Below are positions 61,528-64,000 of a DNA stretch of 64,000 nucleotides, piece after piece. Within the stretch, counting starts at the first letter, position 1; each line of letters starts with the position of its first letter. The notes beneath the pieces are model-generated. The model was not told the origin of the DNA and searched no databases. It worked only from the letters and a program-made list of their open reading frames with translations. Position numbers and translations under genes: made by a program. The stretch is taken from NCBI GenBank assembly GCA_013400155.1, contig VXBM01000023.1, positions 449,511-513,510 on the forward strand. The letters run 5' to 3'. The stretch comes from Helopsaltes ochotensis (taxonomy: Eukaryota; Chordata; Aves; Passeriformes; Locustellidae).

Positions 61528-64000
61528 TGTGAGAAAGGAGAAGAAAAATTTTTATGTACGGTATTTTGAAAGAGAAAGGAAAGAAGTGGGAGAACTTGAA
61601 AAAATGGTCATGGAGGTTAAAGCTGGAGAAGATCTCTCACAGAGAGCTCTTGATTGAGTTTTATGCAGCTAATGAGGAAGGAAGTTGACAGCATGGCAAT
61701 GAATCTGGAATCTAAATATTAAAAAGTGTTAAATTTTGGCAAAAAAAAATCTCAGCAAGTGATAGTGAAAGGAAAGTAAGTCTAAAATGGGATGGAATTG
61801 AGCTGATGGAAGAGTTTAATTAATAGTCAGTACAGAGAATGAAAAGAAATTAAAAGCAAAGGGAGGATTGGGCAGTATTTCAAGAACTCAGGAGTCCTGG
61901 CATCAGAACAGATTCTTTAAAGTAGAAAAGACTGAATCATACTTCCACTGTGACAAGAAGGTAAAAAGGAGAACCAAGGCTATAGAGAATGAAATCTGAA
62001 CCATCTTCAACTAAGTGGTGGAAAAAGGCAGCATCTGGGATTTAAAATATTTCTTATAGAAAACAGCACTAAGAGCAGAAAAAGTGGTCATATTAAGCCT
62101 AGGTCATTTTGCAAAGAACATTTGTGTTAACAGGAAATCTCATGAGACCCTACTGTTGGCTTCAGAGCAAGTTCAGAGAACATCCAGAATCTTTCAGGCA
62201 AAATAAAATTCAAGTATGAACAAATTCTATTTTTTTTTTCAGAAGTAGATATTAGGAAAGGACATTAGTATCACTTCTATCTTAATTTCTATTTTAATTT
62301 CAGGACTTGCAAAGAACTTTTCATTCTGTATGGTTAAGGAAAAAGAAAAGGAGTCAAAGACTCACAGACAAAAATAAAATGTAGACCACATTGCAAACAA
62401 GGATAGTCTTTGGACACATACAGTGTGTCAGAAGACAGTTTCTCATTTAGCTTAGGAAAAGAATTCTCATATAGTTTAGAACAGACTTTACTTAATCAAA
62501 CTCTTTACAAAGATTTTTTAAGGGATGCTGATGACCAGCCTTGACAAAATCCTACTCCCCTCTTTGAACAAGAGTTGGAACAGCAAAATAATTAATTCTA
62601 GACTGTTGGTGAAGCTGGACCCATCATGTTTAGATTTTATGAACTACATTACAAAGGCAAGAGAATTCTAGTAACAAGAGATTTGGAGCATTTCTTAGAA
62701 ACAGGTCGGCTATTACACAGTAAGTTCCCTCAAATGAAACAAGCCTGCCTGCTTGAGGACTAGTAATAAAGTTTGGGTTATGATGTAACTTCGCCTTTAT
62801 TTCATGTGAAGGAAGTTATTGAGCATTACATATGAGAGGACTGGCTGCAGCTGCTCAAGGGATGCATGAGCAAATGCCAAGGTGAATCAAAAGAAATACA
62901 GGATCCACCAGCAGACGGTGCTGCATCTCAGGATTGAAGTACACCTGTAAAGCCATACAAGGAATTTGAAACAAATATTCTCTAATTCATGTCACCAGCA
63001 AATGACATTCATTCCCAACAGCGAAGCCTGCTGCTATTCACCTCTGATTTTGGTAAGCAGTACAATTAATAGATTCACTTCAGTAAAATCTTACCCACAA
63101 CCTACAAAAGTGAGCAGACTCCTGCAAAGCTTAATTCAGGATGCCTGCTGCTTTTCTATTGACTCAAGAAGTACATTTTTTCTTCTGATTCCAATTCCTT
63201 GATGAGGCCTGTCTTCAATAAGTGATCTTGAATTACCATGTCATTGTTAAAAGTAGATTTATTGTGACTGTAAAACATATTGATATTCATTTAATTTAAT
63301 AATGTAGTGACTAAATGAGTAGTGTTTGCTTCCCTTATAAACCTGGCTGCTGAATGCATGAAGCAACACAAGAAATTCCTGCAATACTGAAACAGAACAA
63401 CACCCTTTCCCACAACAGGGCTGGGATTCAGCAGAAGCCACGGAAGATGGCACTTGCAATCAATTAACTCAAAGCCAAAGGTACATTTCTTCTGAGTCTG
63501 TGAGTTTACCACTGTATGAAGTTTAGTTTTAATGACAGAGTGATGATGCCTTAAAGCAGCTGGGCCACAGGGAAACCAAATTAAACCAAACTGCACGGCA
63601 ACAGCCACAAGGATTCTCCAACTTCACCAGCAAGCTGCGCTGAGTTCATAGAATAAAATGGGCTCCACTCCCACATTCACAAAAACAAGCAAATAAGAAG
63701 CACTATAAGACAGATTAAGAAGAGCAGCTGTAATTCTTAATTAAAGAATCTACCAGTGCAAACTACACAACTGGAAACAAGACTGTTTGTGAGATTCCGT
63801 ATCTACAAATAGTGACTGTAAATTATACTGCCTGAATTCCTTCCAAACACATTTGTCTGATGAGTTATCCCACAGAGCTGTGCAGGGAAGGATCTGTAAA
63901 AAAAAAAAGTCCTGAACAAGGACAATTTAGCAGTTCAAGACCATTTTCAATTTCCTTTTCCTATAGTGTATGCTGATAAGGCAAATTGGAACAAAGAGTA
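61528..64000. other. intergenic, no recognised gene
   Basis: AT-rich sequence without a recognised gene or repeat family. The largest open frame is 105 codons on the minus strand (63,291-63,608), without known motif. A CTCF-like core at 62,908-62,921 is listed separately. Confidence 0.55.
62908..62921 (+). promoter_or_regulatory. CTCF-like motif
   Basis: CCAGCAGACGGTGC agrees with CCASYAGRKGGCRS at 12 of 14 positions (mismatches at positions 9 and 12). It has the same orientation as the core at 45,596-45,609. This is motif evidence only. Confidence 0.3.

Noticed and set aside
63645..63670. TCATAGAATAAAATGGGCTC resembling the antisense end of CR1
   Set aside because: Only a few bases match and the following sequence does not continue as CR1.
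1..64000. Bacterial-type systems, CRISPR arrays, tRNA or rRNA genes
   Set aside because: None seen. The window is vertebrate nuclear DNA with retroelements typical of birds.

Overview
This is a 64 kb piece of vertebrate nuclear DNA, almost certainly from a bird. The evidence is five degraded CR1 (chicken repeat 1) LINE fragments, one of which ends in the CR1 ATTCTATG-type terminal octamers. There is also one solo-type LTR of a widespread avian endogenous retrovirus group. There is one confidently recognisable protein gene, SAYSD1. No bacterial, phage or CRISPR features are present. Sequence is AT-rich and gene-poor, as expected of an intergenic part of a larger avian chromosome; the species cannot be named from the sequence.

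Layout: 1-53.1 kb is a gene desert in which I recognise no protein-coding gene. It holds CR1 fragments at about 12.6, 20.1 and 29.2 kb, an assembly gap at 31,401-31,556, several simple repeats, an AT-rich palindromic stretch at 38.3 kb, and a CpG-enriched non-coding patch at 43.4-43.9 kb. One exon-like open segment lies on the minus strand at 38,816-39,034. A CR1 fragment at 53.15-53.44 kb abuts a CpG island whose centre is lost in a second gap (53,568-53,880). Past that gap is the last exon of SAYSD1 on the plus strand: the C-terminal 97 residues with the diagnostic SAYSVFN motif, a short 3' UTR and an AATAAA signal at 54,337. The N-terminal half and start codon are not in the readable sequence.

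54.4-64 kb is again intergenic, with a CR1 3' end at 54.85 kb, a second CpG-enriched patch at 57.7-58.1 kb, and the retroviral LTR at 61,134-61,527.

The most useful new observations are: a pair of direct repeats of about 120 bp, roughly 91% identical by eye, flanking SAYSD1 (51,392-51,510 and 56,144-56,263) and matching no repeat family I recognise; the exon-like segment at 38.8-39.0 kb; a perfect 11-bp inverted repeat around a CTCF-like core at 45.6 kb; and a possible target-site duplication of the LTR whose two copies differ only in the way expected from CpG decay. I found no convincing undescribed multi-gene system.
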